From Pedobacter segetis (GTDB taxonomy: Bacteria; Bacteroidota; Bacteroidia; Sphingobacteriales; Sphingobacteriaceae): a stretch of 64,000 bases of DNA. A program made the translations under genes and the position numbers. Numbering within the stretch: the stretch's first letter is position 1; each line of letters begins with the position of its first letter. The stretch is from assembly GCF_016623585.1 (NCBI RefSeq), contig NZ_JAEHFY010000007.1, forward strand, positions 62,001-126,000, read 5' to 3'. Shown piece by piece: positions 26,201 through 34,099 of the stretch. The notes beneath the pieces were generated by a model, which saw only the letters and a program-made list of their open reading frames with translations, was not told the origin of the DNA and ran no database searches.

Positions 26201-26301
26201 GCGGTTTGCATCTTCTGGAAAGAAAACACGCCGCCAAACAATATCAGTATAATTAAAACTAATAAGGGGCTTTTGTATTGATGGAAGAAAGCATTTTTCA
26301 T
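23257..26301 (-). CDS. HAE1-type RND efflux pump permease
   Basis: Inner-membrane proton-driven exporter of 1014 residues with the full RND layout: TM1 at residues 12-30, porter region 1, TM2-TM6, porter region 2, TM8-TM12. TM4 carries the proton-relay pair in AAIGLIIDDAIVIVEQIHRT. The porter motifs (QTALFPEITFPKIKI, PGTSLEETDRML) fit the hydrophobe/amphiphile class (HAE1), distinct from the metal class at 6909-11040. The adaptor and TolC-type genes are upstream and a two-component system downstream, so this is a complete tripartite exporter. The substrate is unknown. A hexad-repeat block separates it from the adaptor. Confidence 0.95.
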   Translation of the reverse strand: MKNAFFHQYKSPLLVLIILILFGGVFSFQKMQTALFPEITFPKIKIIADAGQQPVSQMTISITRPLENAIKQVPNLTKIRSTTSRGSCEISAFIDWKADVDLSKQQIESKINQIRSSLPADVNIVVEKMNPSILPIIGYSVNSSEKSPIALKQLALYTIKPFLSQVEGTSDIRIIGGKSKEYWVILNQEKMATLGLTPSKISQVLNETNFVRSNGYLADYRLLYLTLDDSQITDKQQLADLVVSNSAQRAIQLKDIATIEIHEAKEYIKVNANGKESLLIAVIKQPNANLVDVSKAMDAKIAQLKNILPADVTIKPYYEQADFVNDAVKSVTDSLWIGLALAIFVAILFLRSWKASLTILITIPVTLALTLIVLYFTGQTFNIMTLGAIAAAIGLIIDDAIVIVEQIHRTHEEHPNEATKNLVNKAIKYLFKAMVGSSISTIVIFLPFVLMSGVAGAYFKVMTNTMIVTLVCSFLTTWILLPVIYLLLTKDDKKRKGKEDAHEVKERKWVGYFIARPIYSFAFIAVLIASVVLILPKLETGFLPEMDEGSIVLDYDSPPGTSLEETDRMLNEAEKLIVKVPEVAAYSRRTGTQMGFFITEPNRGDYLIQLKKDRSRSTSEVIDDIRQKIESSQPALRIDFGQVIGDMLGDLMSSVQPIEIKVFGPDQSKIQEYAKQISKIIENTKGTADVFDGIVIAGPSITILPNFNQLAKYNISVSDFQYQLQNAIDGNVNGNIYDKQQLTPIRFINSKENKDLSNIRNTKIFLPNGQVKPLNEFAEIRIDKGEAELERENLQTMGVVSSRLDNRDLGSTVTDIKQQINKNVSLEKGYSISYGGSYAEQQQSFKELLLILCLSSLLVFTVMLFLFRDIWVAAIILLIAVLGIAGSYILLFFTHTPLNVGSYTGLIMMVGIIGENAIFTYLQYNEAILEMEQKPALIFAISTRLRPKLMTALGAIIALMPLALGIGTGAQLHQPLAIAVIGGFLVALPLLLIVLPTFLSFIKPKSIQNENTDS

Positions 26302-26334
26302 TTCCTATCTTTTATTTTAAATCTATTTTTTTAA

Positions 26335-26480
26335 TCCTCAACCTCGTCCTCAACCTCAACCTCGTCCTCAACCTCAACCTCAACCTCGTCCTCAACCTCA
26401 ACCTCGTCCTCAACCTCAACCTCGTCTTCCTCAATCTCAACCTCGTCCTCAACCTCAACCTCAACCTCGTCCTCAACCTT
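26335..26480. repeat. Hexad repeat CCTC(A/G)(A/T) between adaptor and pump genes
   Basis: About 24 hexads, mostly CCTCAA with CCTCGT at irregular positions, fill the 183-base gap between two genes of one operon. The block starts a few bases after the adaptor's stop codon (minus strand). On the transcript it would read as a purine-rich run of GAGGTT/GAGGAC units. The interspersion is irregular, unlike a simple microsatellite. Confidence 0.92.
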
Positions 26481-26484
26481 CTAC

Positions 26485-27396
26485 CTATCTAACCCTAACC
26501 AACGCGGTATCGGCCAAACCATAATTGCCGCTTTTTAAGATACGATCTTGGGGTTTAAACTCTGGCGATAAAATCTCTATCCTACCTTTACTCTCTATTC
26601 CTTTTTTTATGGGTGTTTTTACGGCTGTGCTATCGTTGATCATTTTCATCACCCAAAACCCCGTTTGGCTTTCATCTGTTAAAACACTTTGTTTTGGTAG
26701 GGAAACATGTGATGATTCTTTTTTTGTGATGGCTATGGTTGCGATCAAATTATTGGGGATATCATGGGATGAGTTTACCTTTACCAATACTTTTTGGGTT
26801 TGGGAAACAGAATCCAAACCGGGCATAATTTGCGAAACCACACCGTCTAAAATATTACCATCAGGTAAACTTACCTTTACTTTTTTGTTGTTAGCTAAAA
26901 GCTGATGATATTCATAAGGAAGGTTCATCACAAACCCGAAACTGCTTTTATCTGCCAATTCTACCAACATCTCGCCATCTTGTACATAATCTCCGCTTTG
27001 ATGGTTTAATGCGGTAACGTAACCATTAAGTGGGCTTTTTACCACGTTCACTCCGGTAAAGTTGAAAGAATTATCTAATTTATTGATGGTATTTCCTAGG
27101 CTTTTGGCTTCTTTGGTCTTTAGCGTAAATAAAACTTTCCCTTTATTTACAAACTGACCGATTTTGATCGATGAAGATTGTATATAACCATTAATTGGGG
27201 CTTTCACGCTTATTTTTAACAAATAAGTTGATGTGGCATTTAAAACTATTTCTTCTTTTAATGGTATATTTTCTACAGAAGTTACGGTTACGGGCGTAAT
27301 GGTTTTAACTTCATCGGCTTGGCCATTATCAGTGCTGTTACCTCCGCATGAAGATAAAATAAAGGCTAGAAACAACAGGTTTAAAAGAATTTTCAT
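26485..27396 (-). CDS. RND efflux adaptor (membrane fusion protein)
   Basis: A 303-residue periplasmic adaptor with lipobox FILSSC (Cys17). Barrel-sandwich/lipoyl halves are present (VKAPINGYIQSSSIKIGQFV, VVKSPLNGYVTALNHQSG), flanking a very short hairpin. Beta-barrel and membrane-proximal domains follow (SLPDGNILDGVVSQIMPG, LPKQSVLTDESQTGFWVM). The hairpin is much shorter than in AcrA-type adaptors, which is common in Bacteroidota. It lies 2 bases after the TolC-type gene and before the pump, completing the tripartite exporter. There is no metal-binding N-terminus, unlike the adaptors at 3216-5673. Confidence 0.92.
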   Translation of the reverse strand: MKILLNLLFLAFILSSCGGNSTDNGQADEVKTITPVTVTSVENIPLKEEIVLNATSTYLLKISVKAPINGYIQSSSIKIGQFVNKGKVLFTLKTKEAKSLGNTINKLDNSFNFTGVNVVKSPLNGYVTALNHQSGDYVQDGEMLVELADKSSFGFVMNLPYEYHQLLANNKKVKVSLPDGNILDGVVSQIMPGLDSVSQTQKVLVKVNSSHDIPNNLIATIAITKKESSHVSLPKQSVLTDESQTGFWVMKMINDSTAVKTPIKKGIESKGRIEILSPEFKPQDRILKSGNYGLADTALVRVR

Positions 27397-27398
27397 AC

Positions 27399-28637
27399 TT
27401 ATTTTAATGTAAAGTAATGTAACTGATTGATGGTTTGCAGCTGGTTAAGTTTGTTTTGGAGTAAACTGACCTCTGTATTGAGATAGTTGGAAATAGACAA
27501 TAAATAATCCGTCATCCTGATATCACCGGTAGATAATTGCAGCTCGTTAGCTTTTATCAGGGTTTTAGAATACAGCAGCTGGCTATCTGCTTTTTTGATC
27601 AAATCGGCGTAAGCCAAAACCATATCTTTTAACTGTTTTTGCTGGATCGCAAACTGGTTCTGATAATATTCTTTGTATTGATATTGTGTTTGTTGCCGAA
27701 GCTTAATTTGTTGGGTGTTTAATTTGCGTAAGCCGCCATCATAAATTGGGATGCTTAAATTTAAACCAACAGAAAAACCGAAATTTTTATAATAATTTGA
27801 TGGGAGGGACGATTGATATCCCCCGTCTGCAAAAACAGAGGCTTTTGGTTTATAGTTATAAGCTAATTGCTTTAAGGCATTGATGGTTCTTAAACTATCA
27901 ATTGCGTATCGTTTTAAGATCAATGTTTCTCCAATGCTGTTTTCTTTGATCTTTTGGAGATTTAAGGGTGCCAATTGATAGCTTGTTGTATCTTTTATCC
28001 CGCTTAAAAGGTTAAGGGAGCTTAGATCGTATTTAAGTTGGGTCTCGTTTTGCTTTACCAAAAACAGTTGTTGTTCTAAAGCTACTTTAAATGTGAGGTA
28101 ATCGGTTTGCTTAAATACCGATTTTTGAGTGAGCTTTTTTAATATGGTATCTTGTTTTTGAAGAAGGGATAATATTTTATAAGATAATTCTAAATTTTGC
28201 TGGCTGCCCCAAGCAGTTATATATTGTGAACTGATGCTTTTATAGATGTCTTGTGTGCTAAACTCTTTTTGTACGCCTAAACTATCTTTACTTAATTGTA
28301 TGGCTGTTAAAAGTGTTCTTATTCTGGTATTTGGAGTAATCTGCTTGCTAACGGTAACTAGGCCATTAATCAATTGCCCGTTAGAAATGGCAGGATCGTA
28401 TCCAAAGCCTTTAATAATAGGAGCGTAATATAAATTGGTTGCCGCAGAAACTTGAGGCCTAAGGCCAGCTTTGATGATAGAACTATCTAAGGTTAAAGAT
28501 CGTAACTGATTTTGGTAATCTTTAAATAAAGCGCTATTGTTTTTTGCCTGCTGTAGAAAAAAATCTAGATTTTTTTCTTGGGCTTTTGTTATAGAATTAA
28601 ATAACAACAGACATAAAAATGTATAAACAAATCTCAT
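27399..28637 (-). CDS. TolC family outer-membrane efflux protein
   Basis: A 412-residue outer-membrane channel protein with a signal peptide (cleavage near SITKAQ). Two TolC-like helical repeats are visible, with long Gln/Leu-rich coiled-coil segments and the strand motif FSVGLNLSIPIYDGGLRKL in the second half. It is the first gene of the efflux operon, followed 2 bases later by the adaptor. It is distinct in sequence from the CusC-like protein at 5675-6922, so the two exporters have separate channels. Confidence 0.92.
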   Translation of the reverse strand: MRFVYTFLCLLLFNSITKAQEKNLDFFLQQAKNNSALFKDYQNQLRSLTLDSSIIKAGLRPQVSAATNLYYAPIIKGFGYDPAISNGQLINGLVTVSKQITPNTRIRTLLTAIQLSKDSLGVQKEFSTQDIYKSISSQYITAWGSQQNLELSYKILSLLQKQDTILKKLTQKSVFKQTDYLTFKVALEQQLFLVKQNETQLKYDLSSLNLLSGIKDTTSYQLAPLNLQKIKENSIGETLILKRYAIDSLRTINALKQLAYNYKPKASVFADGGYQSSLPSNYYKNFGFSVGLNLSIPIYDGGLRKLNTQQIKLRQQTQYQYKEYYQNQFAIQQKQLKDMVLAYADLIKKADSQLLYSKTLIKANELQLSTGDIRMTDYLLSISNYLNTEVSLLQNKLNQLQTINQLHYFTLK

Positions 28638-28679
28638 TGGTTCTAATTACGGCTTAAATTCTGAACCAATTCTGAAGAT

Positions 28680-28958
28680 TTAGAGTTTAGTCCATCTAAA
28701 CACCATTAAATTTACCGAGAGCACTACTGCACCTAACAAGAACTGGAAGGTATCGCCAAAAGGCAAAATATTTAATGAAATGATCCAGCAGGTAATACTC
28801 AAAATAGATAAAAGATATAAGAAGCCTGTGTAAACGTTAGATTTTACACGGTCGGCAGCTAATTTGTTTTTTTCAAATCGGTTTGAGTTTAAAATTGAAA
28901 ATTCTCCCCCAAAATTTTCTTTTTTGTGGTTAAAATCAGAGTTGGTTAATGTTTTCAT
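28680..28958 (-). CDS. Small two-helix membrane protein, unknown function
   Basis: A 92-residue protein I do not recognise. The first 40 residues are polar, followed by two predicted membrane helices (FLYLLSILSITCWIISLNIL and FQFLLGAVVLSVNLMVF) with a short loop and a cytosolic RWTKL end. It lies 42 bases upstream of the TolC-type gene in the same direction, so it may be the first gene of the efflux transcript. A regulatory or accessory role for the pump is possible but not shown. Confidence 0.65.
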   Translation of the reverse strand: MKTLTNSDFNHKKENFGGEFSILNSNRFEKNKLAADRVKSNVYTGFLYLLSILSITCWIISLNILPFGDTFQFLLGAVVLSVNLMVFRWTKL

Positions 28959-29050
28959 ATCAGTTTGCTTTTATTTTCTATACGTAGTGTATGTTTAAAC
29001 CGATACCAATACTATACCAAAAAAACAGAACTTATAACTTATTTTAAAAC

Positions 29051-30163
29051 TTATCTGTATTTGACCATATTGTTAAACTTTGGGATATAGGTTTTCTCTC
29101 TATGCTTTTCTAGTTCATAAACTTTTTTACCTAGGTTTTTTAAAAAAGAAAGGCATTCTTTCTCGTTTTCAATACCGTCTTGTTTTAAGCTAACGCTCAA
29201 AATAAATTCTGCTTTATGTTCAAAATCAATAAAATAGGCATTATCAGTAATATAATCTTTGGCTTTTCCAGATGTATTAAATATTTTAATGTTAGGGTAA
29301 TTATATTCTTTTTGATCGGCACCGTAAAACAGAAATTTACCTTGGTTTATAAAATAATCATTTGGTATTTTTTCTTTTGGGATATTGGAACCGCTTAATT
29401 GTGTGTATAAAAAATCATAATCATCTGGTTTTAAATTGAGTTGTTTTGTTGATGGATAACTTTCTGGGAAAATCAATTTTTTAATCAAATTATTTTGATC
29501 AGAAAGCTGAAAAGCGTTTTGGTTAGATACATCGATCAAATTATCGTTAAATTTTATCGGATAATTAAACTTATCGATTGATCGGCCTTTTTTGAATACT
29601 AATTTACCATCTTTAAAAAAATGGACCTCTGGGTTTTTCCTTGCGGCATCCATACTTTCATCTACCCCCAATCTGTGAACTATTTTAGAGTGCCTTAAAT
29701 CGTAATATTTTAATTTTTTATTGATCTCTGTCCTATCAATAAAATCATAGAGTTTGTTAAAGGCATCATCGTCATTAAATAAAAAGCAGTTTTCTATACA
29801 ATCAGAAAGGCTAATCTCTTTAGTTCCAAGCTCCTCGGTTTCTCCAATTTTCATTGGTGTGTATTTGTCCAGATAACCCAGGTCAAATCGGTTCAGTTTT
29901 TCGAGCGCAAAAATAGCCAATGGCAGTTTTACGCTTTCTCCGGGATAAAAATAATTCTTATCATCTAGCTGATAATCAAATGTTCTAAAATATGCCTTGT
30001 TTTTTCTATCCCTATTTATCTGGGTAAGGATAATTTGCAACTCATTCTTATTGTTCGGTTTTAGAAAGGCCTCAAAGATCTTTGGGTTACGCTCAAAAAT
30101 CTGCTCTATGGGGTTAGGCTCTAAAGATTTCGCTAATTGATCGTACATGATGGTAAATTGCAA
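29051..30163 (-). CDS. Class A beta-lactamase-fold protein with degraded catalytic motifs
   Basis: A 370-residue protein of the serine-hydrolase (beta-lactamase2) family. The fold landmarks are clear, but every catalytic motif is altered. Where relatives have PASTVKLP (SxxK nucleophile) this protein has PGESVKLP, so the nucleophilic serine position is Glu. SDN is replaced by NDD (LFNDDDAFNKLYDF). K-T/S-G is replaced by T-S-G (FNTSGKAKDYITDNAYF). No signal peptide is obvious at the annotated start. It therefore looks like a pseudoenzyme, perhaps a binding protein. Alignment is from memory of the family. Confidence 0.82.
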   Translation of the reverse strand: MQFTIMYDQLAKSLEPNPIEQIFERNPKIFEAFLKPNNKNELQIILTQINRDRKNKAYFRTFDYQLDDKNYFYPGESVKLPLAIFALEKLNRFDLGYLDKYTPMKIGETEELGTKEISLSDCIENCFLFNDDDAFNKLYDFIDRTEINKKLKYYDLRHSKIVHRLGVDESMDAARKNPEVHFFKDGKLVFKKGRSIDKFNYPIKFNDNLIDVSNQNAFQLSDQNNLIKKLIFPESYPSTKQLNLKPDDYDFLYTQLSGSNIPKEKIPNDYFINQGKFLFYGADQKEYNYPNIKIFNTSGKAKDYITDNAYFIDFEHKAEFILSVSLKQDGIENEKECLSFLKNLGKKVYELEKHREKTYIPKFNNMVKYR

Positions 30164-30280
30164 TTAATAGGTTTAAGATCGGTAATTATAAATAATTTTT
30201 TTTTTGATTGCAATCTTACCAAATGAGATCAGAATTTCTTAAATGTTAGCTTTATATGACAAGCCTTTGCGGCAGAAAAC

Positions 30281-30288
30281 TAAATTTG
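30281..30288 (+). promoter_or_regulatory. Candidate -7 box of the M16 peptidase operon
   Basis: TAAATTTG matches TAnnTTTG, with its end 18 bases before the ATG at 30307. A good -33 element at normal spacing is not visible. Confidence 0.5.
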
Positions 30289-30306
30289 CGCTTCTAAGCA
30301 ATTAAT

Positions 30307-31542
30307 ATGGTTAAGTTTGAAAAATTTACTTTAGAAAACGGTTTAAGGGTTTTGGTGCATGAGGACCATACCACACCAATGGCCGTTTTAAATATTTTGT
30401 ACGATGTTGGCGCAAGGGACGAAAACCCAGAACAAACCGGTTTTGCCCATCTTTTTGAACATTTGATGTTTGGCGGTTCTGTAAATATCCCATCTTATGA
30501 CGAGCCTTTGCAACGTGTTGGGGGCGAAAATAACGCCTTTACCAGTAACGACATGACTAATTATTACATCACGCTACCGGCCGTAAATTTAGAAACCGCT
30601 TTTTGGTTAGAATCTGATAGGATGTTGAGTTTGGCTTTCTCAGAAAAAAGCTTGGAAGTGCAGCGTAACGTGGTTTGTGAAGAGTTTAAACAACGCTATC
30701 TCAATCAGCCTTATGGCGATGTTTGGCTAAAACTACGCCCTTTGGTTTATAAAAAGCATCCATATAAATGGGCAACCATCGGCAAAGAACTATCGCATAT
30801 AGAAGATGCCAAGATAGAAGACGTAAAGGCGTTCTTCAAAAAGCATTACAATCCTCAAAACGCAATAATGGTTGTTGGGGGCGCCGTTAACCTGGCCGAA
30901 GTTAAAAAACTGGCAGAAAAATGGTTTGCCCCGATTGATAAAGGTGTTAAATATGAACGTGATCTGCCGCAAGAACCCGTTCAAACTGAAGCTGTAACAG
31001 AGACATTAAGAGCAGATGTGCCCTCAAATGCCATATATAAAGTGTTTAAGATGCCGGGTAGGATGGAAGCCGGCTATGCCGAAACCGATTTGATGTCTGA
31101 TATTTTATCCCAAGGTAAATCTTCTCGTTTATACCAAAACCTGGTACAACAAAACCCGGTTTTTAGCCAGATAAATGCCTATAATTATGGAAGCTTAGAT
31201 ACAGGTATGTTTGTGATAGAGGGTAAATTATTGCCGGGCGTTGATGTGGCTTATGCCGATGAGTGCATTTGGAAAGAACTGGAGATGTTGAAAACAGAAC
31301 CAATTTTTGAGGACGAACTGACGAAAGTGAAAAACAAATACGAGTCCACAAAAGAATTTGGCGAGATGAGTTTGTTGGACAAAGCCATGAACTTGGCTTT
31401 TTATGAACTTTTTGGAGATGCCAACCTCATCAATACAGATATTGAAAATTATCTAAAAATAGCTACAGAAGATATTCAAAAACAAGCAAACAACCTGTTC
31501 AAAAAAGAAGCAGCCACCACTTTATATTATTTAGCCAATTAA
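30307..31542 (+). CDS. M16 family zinc metallopeptidase, catalytic subunit
   Basis: A 411-residue pitrilysin-family peptidase with the inverted zinc motif HxxEH at residues 48-52 (AHLFEHLMFGG) and the distal ligand glutamate in NVVCEEFKQRY about 75 residues later. NAFTSNDMTNYY is also typical of active members. There is no signal peptide, so it is probably cytoplasmic. The next gene, 3 bases downstream, encodes the non-catalytic partner, and the two should form a heterodimer as in other M16B pairs. Such enzymes degrade peptides inside a closed chamber; the natural substrate here is unknown. Confidence 0.94.
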   Translation: MVKFEKFTLENGLRVLVHEDHTTPMAVLNILYDVGARDENPEQTGFAHLFEHLMFGGSVNIPSYDEPLQRVGGENNAFTSNDMTNYYITLPAVNLETAFWLESDRMLSLAFSEKSLEVQRNVVCEEFKQRYLNQPYGDVWLKLRPLVYKKHPYKWATIGKELSHIEDAKIEDVKAFFKKHYNPQNAIMVVGGAVNLAEVKKLAEKWFAPIDKGVKYERDLPQEPVQTEAVTETLRADVPSNAIYKVFKMPGRMEAGYAETDLMSDILSQGKSSRLYQNLVQQNPVFSQINAYNYGSLDTGMFVIEGKLLPGVDVAYADECIWKELEMLKTEPIFEDELTKVKNKYESTKEFGEMSLLDKAMNLAFYELFGDANLINTDIENYLKIATEDIQKQANNLFKKEAATTLYYLAN

Positions 31543-31545
31543 GAA

Positions 31546-32817
31546 ATGTTAAACAGAACGCAAGAACCTGTATTTAAGCAAATTGAAAATATAGATTTTA
31601 TAAAAGCAGAAAAGTATTTGTTAAAAAACGAGATTCCTGTTTTTATCGTTAACGCCGGCGAGCAAGAACTGGTGAGGATAGAGTTTATTTTTAAGAATAA
31701 AGCATGGGAACTAGAGAAACCTTTGATGCCAAGTATAACCAATGCCATGCTTACAGAAGGTACGCATTCATTGTCATCGGCACAAATAGCCTCTAAAATA
31801 GATTTTTACGGTGCTTTTTTCCAAACAGATTATAATCATGATAGATCATCGTTAAACCTGTTCTCTTTAAACAAATACTTGGCAAATACTTTACCAATCA
31901 TAAAAGAGATGCTAACGGGATCTATTTTTCCAGAGAAAGAATTAAAGATCTTATTAAGAAACCAAAACCAAAAATTAAAGGTTGGCCTAGAAAAAAACGC
32001 AAACATTGCCAGAAGAGCTTTTACTTCTGCATTATTTGGGGATACTTTATACGGTTACGCCAACCAGTTAAAAGATTATGACCAAGTTAAAAGGGAAAAC
32101 CTTTTGGCTTATTATCAAAAAGTATATCAGCCCAAAAACTGTAGTATTATTGTATCGGGCAAAATAGAAAAATCTGTTTTAGCGCTTTTGGAAGATTTAT
32201 TTGGCAATTGGGAAGGTTTTGCAGATAAAGAAGATTTAAAGGTAGATTTTAAAAGTTCTCAAGAAAAACTACACTATATAGAAAAACCTGATGCTTTGCA
32301 ATCTGCCATCCGTATAGGCATCCCGTTCGTTAACCGTAAACACCCAGATTTTATTGGTTTGCAAGTTTTAAATACTGCCTTGGGTGGCTATTTTGGCAGC
32401 CGGTTAATGAACAACATCCGTGAAGAAAAGGGCTATACCTACGGCATTGGTTCTGGCATTGCTTCTTTAGAAAAAGCAGGCTATTTCTTTATAGCAACAG
32501 AGGTAGGTGTTGATGTTACACAAAACACCTTGGCCGAGATAGAAAAAGAGGTTAACCTATTAAAAACAGAATTAATTGGTGATGGCGAGCTATCCCTTAT
32601 TAAAAATTATTTGATGGGAAGTTTATTGGGAAGTTTAGAAAATGCTTTTAGCCATGCCGATAAATTTAAAAACCTTTATTTCTTTGGTTTAGATTATGGT
32701 TATTATGAGAAGTATATCCACACGATAAAAAACATCACTCCACAACAATTAAAAGATTTAGCCAACCAATACTGGGATTATAACTCTTTTTATAAAATAA
32801 TTGTGGGTAAAATGTAG
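31546..32817 (+). CDS. M16 family peptidase-like non-catalytic subunit
   Basis: A 423-residue M16-fold protein that lacks the HxxEH zinc motif; the corresponding segment reads ITNAMLTEGTHSL. The C-terminal half keeps the substrate-binding R/Y-type signature of partner subunits (LGGYFGSRLMNNIREEKGYT, then YGIGSGIASLEKAGYFFI). It follows the catalytic subunit by 3 bases. Its role would be to complete the proteolytic chamber and bind substrate. Confidence 0.93.
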   Translation: MLNRTQEPVFKQIENIDFIKAEKYLLKNEIPVFIVNAGEQELVRIEFIFKNKAWELEKPLMPSITNAMLTEGTHSLSSAQIASKIDFYGAFFQTDYNHDRSSLNLFSLNKYLANTLPIIKEMLTGSIFPEKELKILLRNQNQKLKVGLEKNANIARRAFTSALFGDTLYGYANQLKDYDQVKRENLLAYYQKVYQPKNCSIIVSGKIEKSVLALLEDLFGNWEGFADKEDLKVDFKSSQEKLHYIEKPDALQSAIRIGIPFVNRKHPDFIGLQVLNTALGGYFGSRLMNNIREEKGYTYGIGSGIASLEKAGYFFIATEVGVDVTQNTLAEIEKEVNLLKTELIGDGELSLIKNYLMGSLLGSLENAFSHADKFKNLYFFGLDYGYYEKYIHTIKNITPQQLKDLANQYWDYNSFYKIIVGKM

Positions 32818-32875
32818 CAACTTTTTTAATATCCCTAAATAGAGAATCTTATGATTTAAACTTAGTGTTTACGTT

Positions 32876-32917
32876 AAGGTTTTATTTCATTCTTTAGATG
32901 AAATACGTTAAAACCTT
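32876..32917. other. Stem-loop with 5-nt bulge upstream of the PAS kinase
   Basis: AAGGTTTTA (32876-32884) pairs with TAAAACCTT (32909-32917), and TTTCAT (32885-32890) pairs with ATGAAA (32898-32903) around a 7-base loop, leaving TACGT as a bulge. It lies between the M16 gene stop and the kinase start. It could act as a terminator-like or leader structure, but there is no T-tract. Confidence 0.45.
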
Positions 32918-32974
32918 TTAACTTAAAGGTTAAATTTATATTTTAGCAGAGTGTACTTGTCTTAAAACTATAAA

Positions 32975-34099
32975 ATGTTTGATCAAGATTTAAACTTAAA
33001 CCTAAATGGATTACCCTTAACCGAAGAAGAATTTGCTTTTTACAAAGATTTATCGTTATTCTTCAATACCACCCAAGATCTATTGTGCATAGCAGATACC
33101 AATGCCAGGTTTAAAAGGGTAAACCCGGCAGTAATCAAATTGTTGGGCTATTCTGTAAAAGAACTTTTCTCTCATCCTATCAATTATTTTGTTCATCCTG
33201 ATGATCAAGATAAGACCAATAAAACCAGAACAGAGATGTTTGGGGGCAAACCATTGCATAATTTCGAGAATAGGTACATTACAAAAAACGGTGAGGTAGT
33301 TTGGCTCTCTTGGACATCTGTTTACGCTCCAGAACGCCAGCTGGTATTTGCAGTGGCAAAAGACATTACGCTAAGAAAGAATATCGAACATGAAAAGAAC
33401 AATCTTTACCATAAGCTAGAAGCGGTAAATAAAGAACTAGAATACTTTGCAAGGATTGCCTCTCATGATCTAAGGGCACCGGTTTCTAATATTTTGTCGT
33501 TATTTGATATTTTGGATGAAAGCAAAATAGACGACGAAGATTCTTTGAACGTAATGAGGCTGATCAAAAAATCTACAGAGAGGGTTTATTCTACCTTAGA
33601 GAAATATATTGATGATCTTAAAAACAAAGAAAAATTACATAGATTAAAGTCTGATCAAAACATCAAAGAAACCACACGATCTGTTATAGATTCTATAGAA
33701 AACATCATCAATAAAAGCAACGCAAAAATTGAGACAGATTTCTTAGCTTTTGATACCATCCCCTTTGATAAAGGATATTTAACCAGCGTAATCCTTAATT
33801 TATTAACCAATGCCATTAAATATGCCAGCCCCAACAGGGCTCCGGAGATTAAAATATTAACCAGATTTTTAGGTCATAAAAAGCAGTTAATGATTATTGA
33901 TAACGGTTTAGGGATGGATATGATGCTGATCAAAAACAAGATATTTGGGCTAAACCAAACTTTCCATCAAAATAAAGACGGCAAAGGCTTAGGATTATTT
34001 TTGGTAAAATCACAATTAGAGGAGATGGGAGCAGAGATTGATGTGGAGAGCGAGGTTGACAAAGGTACTACCTTCATCATCACTTTTAATAACGGTTAA
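32975..34099 (+). CDS. PAS domain sensor histidine kinase
   Basis: A 374-residue soluble kinase without membrane segments. Residues 25-145 form a PAS domain (LFFNTTQDLLCIADTNARFK, NRYITKNGEVVWLSWTS) with a PAC tail (VFAVAKDITLRKNIEHEKNN). The dimerisation helix has the phospho-accepting His in ARIASHDLRAPVSNIL. The ATPase domain has LNLLTNAIKYASP, IDNGLGMD and GKGLGLFLVKSQLEEMG. It is monocistronic; its stop overlaps the convergent heptose-kinase stop by 4 bases. The signal is unknown. Confidence 0.92.
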   Translation: MFDQDLNLNLNGLPLTEEEFAFYKDLSLFFNTTQDLLCIADTNARFKRVNPAVIKLLGYSVKELFSHPINYFVHPDDQDKTNKTRTEMFGGKPLHNFENRYITKNGEVVWLSWTSVYAPERQLVFAVAKDITLRKNIEHEKNNLYHKLEAVNKELEYFARIASHDLRAPVSNILSLFDILDESKIDDEDSLNVMRLIKKSTERVYSTLEKYIDDLKNKEKLHRLKSDQNIKETTRSVIDSIENIINKSNAKIETDFLAFDTIPFDKGYLTSVILNLLTNAIKYASPNRAPEIKILTRFLGHKKQLMIIDNGLGMDMMLIKNKIFGLNQTFHQNKDGKGLGLFLVKSQLEEMGAEIDVESEVDKGTTFIITFNNG

